Notes: generated by a model from the letters alone, not told the origin. A DNA stretch of 64,000 nucleotides from Austropuccinia psidii (GCA_023105745.1 JALGQZ010000009.1:13130564-13194563); one strand, 5' to 3'; shown: positions 23,002-36,068, counted from the first letter of the stretch. Program-made: numbers and translations.

Positions 23002-26000
23002 TGTGAGCATGTGAGGTATGTATGACATACCCATAGGGCCACAAATAACTTTTTATACAGTTGATTCAGTCTTTAACAGAATTATAAAGCAAATTCAAAA
23101 TAAAAAAATATAAATTTATTTTTGATAAACGAATTTCATTTTTGAAATCTACATCAAAACTAACCTAGCATAGAGCCATAGGGTGTTATACCCAAAAATG
23201 GCTATTTCTTATGTTATTGGAAGATTCAAGAATCTCACTGTAAAATTGCACCATTTAAACATCTTTTAAAAAAATTTCAAATTGAAGCTTAAATAAGCTT
23301 AAATTTCAAGTTGCATAAGGTTTATGCAAACTTACCAAAAATTTAGTTAAAATTGAGGTGTGGTGTGGCTTTACTTAATTGGATCAAGACTTTCCATACA
23401 AGATTTAAAATTTGCATGGGCCCAATTTAAATTGATTCAAGGGTCATAGTATGGCTTTAAATAAAGAAAAGGGCAAAATTTATGTAGAAAGGTGGGACAA
23501 AGGAAAAACGCCCAATAGAGTCAGGGTACCCAGCTTTTGGGATCTGAAAGGACTTAATTGAGGTTTTCCACTTGTATAGGAGGATTTTCAATCTTATTTA
23601 AGCTTTAAGATAAGACTTTTATTGAATGTTAAAGTTCAAATGGGCTTTATCCCAATTGGGACAGGAATTAAAAGCTGCCAAAGGTTAAATCCTCATATGA
23701 AGACTTGTCATCAAGGTTTTGAGAACTGTAAAAGCTTCAATAAGCTTAATATTTGAATTTATAAGTGTTAAAAACTTATCAAAAGTTAAGTTTTGGTGTG
23801 TACTGCTATTTTAGGTGGAGAAATAGAAATAACTTCAAAAATTTATTAAAAATCCAATTGTTAATGGATTTCCTTGAACATTTCACACAACTTTCATTCC
23901 AATGCTATCTGTGTATAAATAAAATTTTGAGTATTGTTTTCAAATGGGATTAATTGGTAATTAGCCTTGCAATTTGTTTTTCAATTATTCTTAAAGAAAA
24001 TTAAGATTTATTTAAAAATTAATTAAATATCCACTTTAAGAGATTTTCACTTGAAACTTTATTTTAAAGTTTCTCATGTGATTAAATTGAATATAAATAG
24101 CCTTACTTTAGATTTCAGCTTAAAATAATGAATCAAAAAGAGGATTAAGGTTACTTGGAGTTGAGAATAATACTTTCAACTTTAAGTTGGAAGGAAAAAT
24201 AAGGTAAGGACTTTATTTTAATCACGGTATTTCAACTTTGACCTGGAAAAACCCTCTATATACATTATGAAACTGTCACAGGGACTCTTGGGGCTAATAA
24301 GAGTGGCCTGGAACTAAGTAATAAGGGAACTCACATGGAAGACTCCAAAGATTGAAGAAGACAAAATAAAAGAAGAATAAATATCTCTAAGACATATGCA
24401 AGTACAAGATGAGATGAATTAAGAGAAAAGGAAGACAAATGGCCAAAGAGACAACCAAGTAAGTCCTTAATCACTGTTTCAACATTACAGAATGAACAAC
24501 GGGATTAGTAAAGGATATGACCACCAATATCCACTAACAGGTGAGGAAAGAAAAGAAATGGTGCTAAATGAATGACTTGATAATATCAGTATCCACTTAA
24601 CAAAAATGAAAAGCTAAATAAAGATAAAATAAAATAAAAATATATTAATTGAATGGGGGAAAAACCCCCCAGGGTCAAGAGAGGCTGGTATATGTGAGAA
24701 GTTGAGAGCTTGACTCCTTCAGGCTGGCAGCTGATCTTTATTGAATACCAGAAGCTGTATTGATTGTCTTATGAAATGTATACCTTGCAAAATTTAGAAA
24801 TGAACTGGGTTGAACAATCTTCGCATGGTGTATGATTGAAATAAATGTCTTTATTGAAACAGGCTGTATTGAATGAATGTGGTATCCAAGGTGGATTGAT
24901 GGAGCATTGACACTTAACAGATTGTTTTGGAACTACCTCTTGAATATTCTTTGAGAATGAACTGCCAGTATTCCCTTGGAGGTATACTGTGAATTAGAAT
25001 ATCCAATGACTGCTTGATGGTTTCATTGGTATTTGAGAGTAACACTTGCCCTTGAGCCTTGATGAGTCCTCTTGATGACGTGATGCCTTGATGACTTTAT
25101 GAACTGTTGAAATAACCTTTTGATATTGGAGCCATTGGATTACTGGTGAAAAAAGATGCATAATGGTGAATAACACTATTTATGGCACTTTTGGTTATTG
25201 AAGGATGAAAGTAGCCCAAGGTCTTGAAAGGGTTCCAGGAGGATCATGCATGAAATTTTGGTTTTGAATGGCTTCAGAGGCTTCAAAGTTTTTTTTGAGT
25301 TTTTTGGCCAAAACAGGCTTATACAGTGTTGAAACTGTATTTGCAAAAAGTTCCCAAATCTGGAAATTATGCCTGATTTGGGCATATATTCCCATATAAT
25401 GTGGACAAATGGCATAAAAGGGCTATATACACAAAAATGTGCAAAACTGTATTTAAAGCTTAAAAAGCCAAATACAGGCTTTTTGGCTGTATTTTACCTG
25501 TTGACTGAAAAATACCCAAAATTTCCCAAAAGGAAAGAATGGCCAGAAAGGGCCTGATGATGGTGAAGGGGTCAAGCTGGCCCCAGATGGTGAAATGGCC
25601 ATGAAAGTCCAGGAAAGATGAAATCACCAATTTGGCCAAGGGTGATGGATATGGCATTAATATGCCATATGAAGGTCCAAGAGGGTTATTGAAATGGTTG
25701 CAACAGAATCATGAGAGCTTCTCTCAAGGCAAAAAAGAGACTTTGGATCACTGTTTTTTTGACCATCACAATAATAATAATTCAATAAATTAGGAATTTT
25801 AAAGAGGTAATATTTTATTCAATATAAAATGTTATATTATTGAAGTAATTCTTAAGTTATTTTACTCTTTCTAAGCTTTATATAAAGAATTGAAATAATA
25901 TGAACAAGATTATATTGTTTTAATCACCAATAATAGATTTTATTATATCAAATTGCTCTCTTAAAATATCTTGTAAATACACAAATTTTGGCTAAAAACT

Positions 26001-26553
26001 CTTAAAACTTCTTTTATTATAAGAAAGCTGTTTTTGTCTTTTAAAATATTCTTTTTTGGTTTGATTTCAAATTATAACAATTACCTAATACTATAACTGT
26101 TGTTGTTTGACTTATTGTACTAAAAAAATATTATAAGCAAGTTTTATCTGAATTTCTAGATTTTTTTTATCTAGTATTAGTTTTTTTATATAAAATTTCT
26201 CTATAATATTGGCCTATGACATTGTGTGTTATATTTGTCCTGTAAATAATATTTACATTATTTTCAAGTGGATAAATATTATTATTTTCCACTTATGATT
26301 CTCTCATTAAGAGCTTTTATATTTCTTGTTACTATAGCTTTCAGTGACTATAATGATAAGATAATAATGATAATTTATTTTAATTATTGATATTTAATTA
26401 TTCTTAAATTATTTAATGATAATTAGTTCTTTTTCAATAATTATATTAATTTGTGGTTATAATATTCAATTATATTATATTTTATACTGAGAACAGTCAT
26501 AGTACTCTTGCTATTTGTTACTATTATCAAGAGTTTAATAGACAAACCTTACA
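23002..26553 (+). repeat. 5' LTR of element B, interrupted by a solo LTR
   Basis: Starts TGTGAGCATGTGAGG and ends AAACCTTACA. The 3552-bp length is explained by the 1432-bp insertion at 24274-25705 plus one 5-bp duplication; the rest aligns with the A LTRs. The hairpin seen in A (near 23518 here) has a mutated left arm. Confidence 0.9.
24274..25705. mobile_element. Solo LTR of a third family (D) inside element B's 5' LTR
   Basis: 1432 bases beginning TGTCACAGGG and ending GTTGCAACA, flanked by GAAAC (24269-24273) and GAATC (25706-25710), a 5-bp duplication with one mismatch. Removing it restores the LTR sequence seen in A (TATGAAACATGAGAGC). Its interior does not resemble the A, C or E LTRs and has no convincing coding region; open stretches near 25176-25657 look like chance. 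It contains GGGGG-AAAAA-CCCCC near 24655. The strand is not certain. Confidence 0.85.
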
Positions 26554-26555
26554 TA

Positions 26556-26571
26556 TGAGGTCCTGGCCATT
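26556..26571 (+). other. Primer binding site (PBS) of element B
   Basis: TGAGGTCCTGGCCATT, 2 bases after the LTR. It aligns with the sites of A and E (GGCCTGGC core) but has TGA instead of TGG, a likely decay mutation. Confidence 0.55.
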
Positions 26572-26785
26572 ATTTTAAAGCATTTTTGGGAAATAAATCA
26601 TGGTGTAGATCTTATCTTACTCTATTTTGAAGCAAAATTCCATATTTACTTGAAATTTTGGCTTTTTTTGGGACTTATACCTGATAAATAATCTCTATAG
26701 TATTGATGAAGTTATTCTTCATAGGAATATTATTTGAAAAAATATACTATTGAGAAATTTGGAATAGATTTCTATTGTCTAACTA

Positions 26786-26834
26786 GTGGCTTTTGCACAT
26801 CAAAGACTTGAAATTTATTCTTTGGGTTATTCTA
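26786..26834 (+). pseudogene. Candidate gag exon 1, element B
   Basis: Homologous to 8949-8997 in A and 47991-48039 in E, with exactly the same 49-base length. It begins GTG where E has ATG, and ends TCT-A followed by GTATAA, a usable donor. The matching acceptor is the TAG at 27100. The inferred intron 1 is 266 bp and joins in phase 1. Confidence 0.45.
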
Positions 26835-27100
26835 GTATAAAGTGAATAATAATATAACTTTTATTAATAACTTATTAATTGAATAATTATTATTTCTTCA
26901 AATAAAAGAAAAAATCATGTAAAAAAATCAAAAGTTAAAATCTTTAATTTAAAATATTTTTCTTTACTCTTTAGATTATTTTCTTTATTTCTGATTTAAT
27001 TTTCCATGAATTACTTTAAAACAACTTTGTTCAATAAGCTGAGTTGATAAATTCTTTTTATTTTTTGATAAAAATAACTTATATCAATTTTTGATTCTAG

Positions 27101-29388
27101 TTTCATCTATCAGAGAAAGCTCTTCTTACTCTAGCATCTCAGAGTCAAATGTTGAAATTAAATTTAGCCCAAGACCCAGAGGTTTACTTAAAAAAGAATC
27201 CTTTAAAGGCCCAGGAGGTGAATTCAATCTATTTCTTAGTATAATTTGCTTTAAATTTATGTGAAAAGACTCCTACTAGAAGTGGAAGCAACTACACAAT
27301 CCATTACATGGATCTGGACCAGGAAATTCAATTCATAAATCCAAAAGAAAAGAATGTCAGCCCAGAGGAGAGGCACAAATGGAGGATGCCAGAACGTCCA
27401 TCAGCTTACAAAGGTTATCCAGAACCTTTTAAACTCTCATTGAGAGTTCAGAAGCTGACACAACTGCTATTCCTTTTCTCAGATCTTAAAAATTTCCAAC
27501 AATCAGGAGTAGAGATATACCAGTCTCAGTACAAGAACTGGTTTATGGCGGCAAAGAAGCAGCAGTGGAAACTCCTTCCCAGCTTGTGGATAGGGAAAAT
27601 GGACTCCCACCTTCAAGTGAAGAAGCTCTTGGGCCTAGATAATACACAAGCGCTTCTGAAGGTCTGGACACCCATGCCTTGCATGTGACAATTCCAAAAG
27701 ATTAAATCTTGGTTAAAAAACAAAAGGGTTTTGTCAGAGGATGAGAAAAAATAGTTGGCCAAAAAGAAGGAAAAAAGCCCTGTGGAATCTCCCCAAGCCA
27801 CCGCAAGCAAGAATTTACCTCAACAAATGCCAAAAACAGGCAACCAAGCCCCAAATATCAACAAGAAGGGGAAGGGAAAACCCAAATGGAACAAGACCTA
27901 CTCCAGAAATACAGAATCTCAACAGAGGAGAAGACAGCCATGGAAAATTTGTTCAATATGGAAATAAATTCAATGGAATTCAAAAACAATGAGGAGGAAA
28001 TAATGAACCAATTCTTTCCAAAGAAATAGACCTTGTAAATATGGTATCTCACTTTGAAGCTTTTAATGAAGAAATTTTGACAAAGCTCAACAATTTTGAG
28101 TACATCCAACAAAGGTTGGGTAGAGAAATCTTGCAAGTGAAAGAGTCACAAAATACCATCATGGGTCTATAAAATGTAAATAAGGAAAATCTCTTGTCTT
28201 TGACCCACATTTGTGAAAGATTCGAGTCCAAAGTTAGATTTCTTAATCAGCCAGATGAAAGTTCTATTTCTTTTATTACCAAAGAGCTAAAAGGATGAAG
28301 ATTAAAATCTCAGAGCTTGGGAAATTCAACTGGCCATAATGCAGCTCTTTCCCAAGAGCATTTGGAAAAAAGTGATAAAGAAAGACTTCAATTGAAAGAA
28401 GATATTCAATCAAGTATCAACAATAAATCATTGAAAAGTGAATTACCAAGAGAGTCTACACCAATTCTTGACCGAAAGGTGTTGAACTTGAATAATTCTT
28501 TACATGATAAAATTTTATGCAATGCAGAAGTGGAAACTTCCTTTTACTTCAAAGACATCACCAGATTAGAGCAATGGCCTACCTTCAGTGGTGAAGGAGA
28601 ATATAATCATATGGAACTTATAAAGACAGTTGATATGTTTCAACAAGACTTTAGAATACAAGATGAATGAATAAGTGCCATATTGAACTTATTACTTACC
28701 AAATAAGCAAAAAAATGGTATTATAAGACGAGACAACACCATGGTAAACACTTATGGCCTTGGTGGAAAGGAAAGATTATTCCCAAATGGAATAATTACT
28801 TTTGGATATTTAGAATGGAAAATTCTTTTGAAGAAGCCATTTTCAATATTGAAAGAGATAAGCCCATGTCCTGGTTTCTTAAGCAGAAGGACATATTAGC
28901 TTCCCTTCATTCTAATTTGTCTGAAACAATGGTACATAAAAGGATATTAAGAAAATGTGGTGGTGCCCTTGAGAATTATATAATAAGAAGATGTATTGAG
29001 CCTTTCTCTACAGAATATTATGTCAATTCCATGGAAGACATCACTACCAGAAAAAAAACTTGTAGAAATTGGTATAAACCCCCAATAGACAATAAGACTA
29101 GTGGAAGCAAATTTAAATACCAAATAAATCACAAGAAAGAGCTCCTTTAAGATGTCATAAATGTGGAGGTACATCTCATTTGGCTAATACTTTTGCCAAA
29201 GAGAACAAGAATTGATGAGATAGAAATTGAAAAAACTGAAAAAAAGAAACAGATGATGTAGCTGTACATAAAAGTGATTCTGAGCCTTCTGAAGAGGAAG
29301 AACTACTAGATCAACTTGGTATAGAAAATATTAAGGTATTATTTGAATTAAAAGAAGTGAATACTTACCACAATATAGTGATGAATGC
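27101..29388 (+). pseudogene. gag: Degenerate gag of element B
   Basis: Inferred exons are 27101-27217 (open, SSIRESSSYSSISES start), 27280-27413 and 27503 onward, separated by the intervals homologous to A introns 2 and 3. A 1-base deletion after 27290 shifts exon 3, leaving the open frame 27308-27688, which is only partly the real frame. The coiled-coil-like middle (28317-28670) ends in the capsid start (WPTFSGEGEYNHMELI). More capsid lies at 28815-29150 (ISFxxPMSWFLKQ-type region). The knuckle near 29155 reads C-H-K-C-G-G-T-S-H-L-A-N-T, so the last Cys is lost. An acidic SEPSEEEELL linker follows. Multiple stops and shifts. Confidence 0.75.
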
Positions 29389-32300
29389 ATGGATCTCATA
29401 CATGTGCAAGATGCTAAAATGCAGAAAGCCAAACCTGCTAGAGGTAGAGGTCATACAGCTGGATCATCTTGTATCACCAATATTGTGATAAATAACAAAA
29501 ACGCCAACATACATCTTGAATCAGGTGCTTTCTGCACTTGTGTTAGGAAAAATTATCTTAAAAAAACTTATACCAATTATAAAGAGGAATTGATTCAAAA
29601 AATGCACCTTTTGGGCATTCTTGAAGCAGAAATAATATTTCCTCACCCTTCAGGAAGTATCAGACTGAAAGTTGAACTTGTTGTTATGAATAACTGCACT
29701 TCAAAAAATTTTATCCTTGGAAATTATTAGCTTAATACTTATGGTATTGATATTAATAATCATATATATAAATATTTAAATATAAGGGAAAATAAACAAC
29801 AAACAATTTCCTTTCCTCTAGGAAGAAAAGAAATAACTTTCATTAGAAAAGTAAAAAATGTAAACAGGGAAATATTTGTGACAGTTTGAGTGATTGAAGC
29901 ACAAATCAGTTCTGAGTTATCATTAGAAATGGAGGAAGACCCTATTGGAATATCATTTCAATACAGAGAAGCCTTTTCTTATGATAATGAACCACTAAGG
30001 GCTATTAAAGGCCATGAAGTGGATATTATTCTCAATTTGGAAAGAAATTATCCCCCACTATCAAGAAGACCAATTTAACCATGTATCCCTAGAGCTAGAG
30101 AAGAATTGGAAACTTGTATTAATGAGCTGATAAAGCTTGGAGTTCTCATAAAAGTTGGATATAATGAAGAAGTAGAAGTAGAAACCCCTGTTATCATTAC
30201 TTGGAATAATTCAAAATCAAGGATGGTTGGTACTTTTAGAGCATTGAATCAATATACAATTACAGATAGGTATCCAATTACTGGAATTAATGAAGCTTTG
30301 ACTCAATTATCCAAAGCAAGATTCATCACTTCCATGGATGACCTTAAAGGTTTTCATAAGAATGTTTTGACACCTCATTTTAGGAAGTTATTGAGGGTAA
30401 TTTCTTATTTTAAAATTTATGAATATTTGAGGATGCCTTTTGGAATAAGAAATGCACCCTCTTATTCTCAAAGAATAATGAATACCATCTTCCCAAATGA
30501 ATTATCAGAAGTATGGTTAATTATTTATATTGAGGACATTATAATTTGTTCAGAAACCTGGAAATTGCATTCAAAGAGACTTCTATTATTACTTAAGAAA
30601 ATACTTCAAGTGAGCATGAAAATACCTCTTACAAAATGTAATTTTGGGTTTCATTATCTGAAGGCTAGGAGACATGTAGTTTCAGGACTAAGCCTTGGTG
30701 TTGATAAGAACAAAGTGGCTGCACTCTTGATGTAACAAATTCTCAAGAAAAAAAAAGTAATGATGTCTTTATTTTGTTTTGTTAGTTATTCCAGGAAACA
30801 CCTTATAGATTTTGAAATCCATACCAGATCATTGTATAGAATTTGTGATCAACACATTGTCTTTGAAATGACACAAGAATGGATTCAAGCATATAAAAAG
30901 ATCAGGTATGCCTCAACCAATGCATAATTATTATTGATGACAGGCTAGAAACTTCCTATCAAGCTGTATATTAATGAATGTGACAAAGATTTAGGTTCAG
31001 CTCTTCATCAAGTCCAAATTGTCAATGAAAAGCCTTAAGGAGGTCTAATTTGCTCATCTCAAGAGAAATACAACCTACTGAGGCTAGATATGAAGCAAGC
31101 CAAATGGAGTACCTTTTCCTTTTATGGGTGTTGGAAAAACTTCATTATTATCTTGATGGTGGTGTGTTTGAAAGAATTACTGATTGTAATTCTGTAAAAT
31201 CATTTCTTAACATGAGAACTCCAAACAGACACATGTTAAGATGGCAGATTGTACTACAGGAGTATAGAGGAAATACTACTATAGTACATAAAGCTGGAAA
31301 TATTCACAATAATGCTGATGGCTGGAGTAGATGGGAATTAACCAATAAAATTAACAACCCTGCCTATGTTCCTGAAAATGCAGAACCTCAAACTCCAATT
31401 GAAGAAATTAAAATCACAGATTTGGGAATAGAATTATTTGGGGAAGTTAAAAAAAGCTACAAACAAGATAAAAACTGTCGTATCTTTACTAATCTACTTG
31501 AAAAAAATTGCAAAGATGCAGCCTTGGCTAACTCTTTGGATGATATATCAAAAACATCATATGATAATAAAAGATTCCATTTATTTGATGTTATCTTATA
31601 CCACATGTCTAAAGACACATTTGGAATGGTCTTATGTAGTATAATGCTGATTAACACACTATTACTAGACTTCCATGATACAATTTATTCTGAAATTATG
31701 TCTGAAGACAGAAAAATGGAAATAATTAAGAAATGTGCTTGGTGGCCATATTGAAGAAAATATGTCATTGAGTACTGTCATGGTTGTGGAAGATTCCAGA
31801 AGGACAATTAAGCTATTAGTAAAAGATTTGGTTTGATGATTAATATCCAGGAACCAAGTACCCCATGGAAAGCGGTTCACATGAATTGGACTACTGCCTT
31901 ACCACCTGGAAGGGAGAAAAATTAAAATGAAGGTCTTGTTATTGTGGACAGATATAGAAAAGCTTAAATCCTTTTATGGTTTCATAAAGATGACACAGCT
32001 ATTGATACAGCTCTTTTAATTTGGAATAGAGTTATATCTCATACTTTTCTCTTCAAAAATATTATTGATGATAGAGACCCAAAATTTACATCAGCCTTAT
32101 GGACAAATTTAGATAGGATTTTGGGCACAAAACTATCATTCTCAACAGCTTACAATCCACAAACTGATGGATTAGCAGAAGGAATGATTCAGACCCTTGA
32201 GTAAATTATCAGAAGACTTTGTGCTTATGGCCTGAATTTTAAGGATTCTGATGGCTTTACCAAGGATTGATGTACACTTATACAAGAATTGGAGTTAGCC

Positions 32301-32988
32301 TACAAGACTTTTATCCATTTGTCAACAGGCAAAATTCCTGAAATGTTGGAAAAAGGATGGAACCACTATCTTCAAGCTAATACCTTGAAGAAACATTCAG
32401 TTGATATTCACCCAGCTGCTTCAAGCTTAAAATTCCTGCTTGATGAAGTGAGGCATAATTCAAGTAAAAGCATGACTGATGACTTTGAATATTCAACAAA
32501 AAAACTGGATAAAAGTCATAAGAACCCAGCATTCAAAGTAGGGGACTTTATATTAGTTTTAAGCTTGAACTTTAATAATACTCAAGGTCCAAAGAAATTA
32601 AAATATTCCTTTGCAGGACCATTCATTATTAAATACCTTCATGGGAAAAGTGCAATACAAGTATAACTGACAGAAGGTGTGGAGAATAAACATCTAGCTT
32701 TCCCTATTGTGTGGTAAAGAATTAAAATTCAAGTGATAAGGAATTATTTCCTTTGGGAAATGAAACACCCTTAGGGTTACCACCACTTGATCAAATTGAA
32801 GAGAAAAAGCTACTGAAAGTCTTGAAAGAGAGAAGGCTTAGGGGAAGAAATGAAAAAGAATACTTAGTCAGATACAGAAGCCCACAGAATGAAGATTAGT
32901 TGCTTTCAGAAAGTATAATATCTTATTCCCAAAGGTTTCTCAGAATATTAAGACATAAGAAAAGACCAATTCCTCAAGAGGAAGTTTG
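29389..32988 (+). pseudogene. pol: Degenerate pol of element B
   Basis: Protease (29389-29730) has ESG instead of D-S/T-G. The RT (about 29890-30960) keeps LRMPFGIRNAPS but the catalytic motif is YIED at 30526-30537, losing the first Asp. RNase H: first Asp is Asn (YINECD); the ECL-type Glu, ITDCN Asp and NNADG Asp remain (open frame 31050-31754). Integrase: one zinc His and one Cys lost (SEIMS, CGRF), the first catalytic Asp is Asn (MNWTTALPP), the second Asp and the Glu remain (DDRDPKFT, DGLAEGM). The C-terminal region 32289-32666 is open. The chromodomain (32805-32970) has its conserved Trp codon changed to TAG. Confidence 0.85.
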
Positions 32989-33042
32989 AATTGTGTGCTT
33001 TAAATACTTGAAAGTATCAATAGAGAGCATTGACAATGAATT

Positions 33043-33071
33043 ATACCCACCCCAATTCAATTGGGGTTATA
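33043..33071 (+). other. Hairpin upstream of the PPT, element B
   Basis: ATACCCA-CCCCAATT, C, AATTGGGG-TTATA: an 8-bp GC-containing core stem with weak extensions. It stands at the same place relative to stop and PPT as the longer hairpin in A. Confidence 0.45.
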
Positions 33072-33104
33072 CTATTTAATAAAAAATTGGAGTACAATTT
33101 TTTT

Positions 33105-33116
33105 GGTGGTAGGGAA
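33105..33116 (+). other. Polypurine tract of element B
   Basis: GGTGGTAGGGAA, identical to A, directly abutting the 3' LTR start at 33117. Confidence 0.7.
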
Positions 33117-34039
33117 TGTGAGCCTGTGTTGTATGTATGACATTTCACTAATTCCAAAAATAATTTTTATACAGTTTCTTCAGGCTTAAACAGACTTATC
33201 AAGTGAATTCAAAATAAAAAATAACAAAAAATAAGAATAACTTTATTTTTGATAAGAAAATTTCATTTTTGAATTCTACACAAAAAGTAACCAAGGGTAG
33301 ACCCATATGGTGTTATACCCAAAAATGGCTATTTCTTATGTTATTAGAAGATTTAAAAATCTCACAGTACAATTGTGGCATTTAAACGTTTTTCAAAAAA
33401 ATTGTTAAATTTAAGCTTAAATTTAAATTTGCATAAGGTTTATGCAAAATTAGCAAACATTTGGTTAAAATTGAGGTGTGGTGTAGTTTTACTGAATTGA
33501 ATAAGGATTTGCCATATAGGCTGTAAATCCTTCTTGGGCTCAATTCAAATTGATTCAAGGTCATAGTATGGCTTTCATAAAAAAAAGGGAAAAATTCATG
33601 TAGAAAGGTGGGACAAAGGAAAAAAGCCAGGGTGGCCCAATTTTGGGATCTGAAAGGACTCAATTAAGGTTTTTAAATCTTATTTGAACTTCAATATTAG
33701 ACTTTGATTGAACATTAAAGTTCAACCATGTTTTATCCCCATTTGGACAGGAACTATAAGCTGCCAAAGGGTAAATCTCCATATGCAGATGTGGGATCAA
33801 GATTTTAAGAACTGTTAAAGTTTGAATAAGCTTAGGATTTAAAGTTATAAGCGTTAAAAATTTATCAAAACTTAAGGTTTTGTGTGTATTTTTATTTTAT
33901 GTAGAGAAATAGCAATAACTTCAAAAATTCATTAAAAATCCAATTCTTGATGGATTTCCTTAAAACTTTCATGAAGCTTGAATTCAAATTCTATCTGGGT
34001 ATAAATAAAATTTTTAGCATAATTTTAAAAGAGGATTAA

Positions 34040-35440
34040 TGTCAGCCTGTGACTCAAAACAAGAGCAGAAGCATGACAGCCAATTACCATAAATCAATGG
34101 TATAGCCAAGATACCACCAAAACATGGAGCTAAGCCAAATAAGCTAAAAAGGTATCAGAAGAAAGAGGAAACTCACTCCTTTATAAATATACAAGTCCCA
34201 TCACCATAGGACAAAGACTAAAAAAGTTATTCCTGATCAAAGTTGTTGCTGAGCATAAACCTTAATTTTAACCTCTCATCTAAAATACAGAGTAAGAGGC
34301 TTAATCCCATGAAATGGGTATTCAAAATGAAGCTCCAAGGTAGGGCTATCCAATTGTACCAGCCAAACTGAGCTAGCACCAGTATTACAGAAGTTATGGC
34401 CAAATTCAGGCCAAATAAGGGTGAATAAAATATTTACCTCACATCTAACCTCTACAGTTTTGGTGTGAGATACCTAAAGTGGGGTCTTTTTGGAAAGAAA
34501 GCAATCAGAGCTATCTGATGATTTCATTCATTTCCCCATATTTCATCTAGAACAAAAGCTATAAGGCAAACAAGCCCAATACAGATCTTTTCCTAAAACA
34601 CGCGTATGTACAAAAATCTTGTACATGGCATAACTTTTCCATATGCAATGATAACCATATCAAATGAGTTACCATTGTGTAGAACACATACAGGGCTACA
34701 CACCAACCCAATTCTGAGGTTCATAGCTCAAATACTGACAAAGCTATGGCTGTTTTAAGGTCAAAACCCCACAGTTTGGCCAATACAGCCTTACCATGGG
34801 ATAATATCCCATAACTATGATTATGAGGTGTCAAATAGACAAAAAAAGCTTGTTTCTACTTCAATACCTCATAGTTCATTCAAAACTGGGGTCCCATACA
34901 GGTTCTGTACAGCATTCTATGCGTCATACACATCAGAAGACAGCTATGTGGTCCCCAGATGGAAGTTTTCACCCTGTATTGGTGAAAACTGCCCAGATGT
35001 GGTTTCAAAACCACATCTAAGCCCAATACGGGCTATGAAGGCTTTGTAAAAACCACAAGCCAGTACTTGGGAGTGAAAAATCTTCACTTCCTCTACATGG
35101 AAAGGTCTAGAAGCCTTTTCACCCCATTTTAGGACAAAAGTAGGCCTTTTCACTTCCAGAAAAGGAATCCCCATCCTGATCTTGAATTCCTATGTAGTAC
35201 AACTGTCAAAAAAAGCTATACTATTGGAAAATAAACAGGTTATACTATAAATATTAGTACTGTAACCCAACAGCTAAAGCTGCACCTAGGGCTTTCAATA
35301 GCAGTCACCACCACTAATTCTCATTAGTAAAGCCCTTTTTATCTTTGATGAAACCTTTTTAAAAAAATTTATCCATGTCACAGTCATAGTTAAGGTTGTA
35401 AATAGCCTTATCACCTCTTTATCATAGACTCAGCCTGACA
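34040..35440 (+). repeat. 5' LTR of element C
   Basis: 1401 bases. Near the start is TACCAT-AAATCA-ATGGTA. Two strong adjacent hairpins lie at 34964-34990 and 34995-35018; both are present, slightly weakened, in the 3' LTR. Confidence 0.93.
34964..35018 (+). other. Two adjacent hairpins in the C-family LTR
   Basis: First: AGTTTTCACC, loop CTGTATT, GGTGAAAACT (10-bp stem). Second, 4 bases later: AGATGTGGTTT, CA, AAACCACATCT (11-bp stem). The 3' LTR keeps an 8-bp first stem and the second at 43230-43253 with a single change. In the diverged solo LTR the second hairpin survives near 14674, with one stem pair changed from A-T to T-A. Likely an RNA structure or paired protein site; function unknown. 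Confidence 0.55.
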
Positions 35441-35443
35441 GTT

Positions 35444-35459
35444 TGGAGGCATGGCTGTG
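35444..35459 (+). other. Primer binding site (PBS) of element C
   Basis: TGGAGGCATGGCTGTG, 3 bases after the LTR. It aligns with the A/E sites (TGGGGGCCTGGCCATG) at 12 of 16 positions, suggesting a shared or related primer. Similar motifs recur in the leader at 35641 (TGTGGCATGGTTG) and 35781 (TGAGGCATGGTTG). Confidence 0.6.
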
Positions 35460-36068
35460 TTTTTTTTTCACTTTTTGGACCTTATAAGGGAGTTTTTTCT
35501 CTTATTTTCTTTATTATGAAAAATTCTTTTATCTTTTTAGGTGTTGCTTTTTAATAAATATATATATAATATATATCTTATATATATATTCACAGTGGTA
35601 TATGTCATATACCACCATTATTTATCTTCTTTAATTACATTGTGGCATGGTTGATTATAATTTAATCACCACAAAAACCCTTATTTTTAGTGTGTTTTAC
35701 ATATAAAAACACTTTAAGAAATTGATAAAGTCCTTTTTTTTAATTGAAATAAGGACACCTCTTACTGTAAAACCAACAGTTGAGGCATGGTTGGGTGTAT
35801 TTTAAATCAATTACCCTATTGAATACCACTTTTTATCAGATTATACTTGCTAATTACAAGTTAATCTGTGAGATACTGGCATACAAACAGTGTACCAGAT
35901 ATATTTAAGCTGTATTTCTGGGGTGAAATTGTTAATTAAGCTACACTGCCATTATACAAGGGCATATTGTAGTAACATACAAGCCCAGAGGCCATTCTTA
36001 GATGTGCAGACAGCAATTTTTGAGAAGTCTTAACTGACAGTAAGCCCTCTTTTCCTGTTTGAATTCAG
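35460..36068 (+). other. Untranslated leader of element C with repeats and a palindrome
   Basis: Holds an AT-repeat run (about 35560-35590), a perfect odd palindrome GTGGTATATG-T-CATATACCAC (35595-35615), and two PBS-like repeats (35641 and 35781). It ends at an acceptor-like TTTCCTGTTTGAATTCAG (AG at 36067-36068), after which coding starts in phase 1, as in A, B and E. I could not identify the upstream exon or the start codon. Confidence 0.5.
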
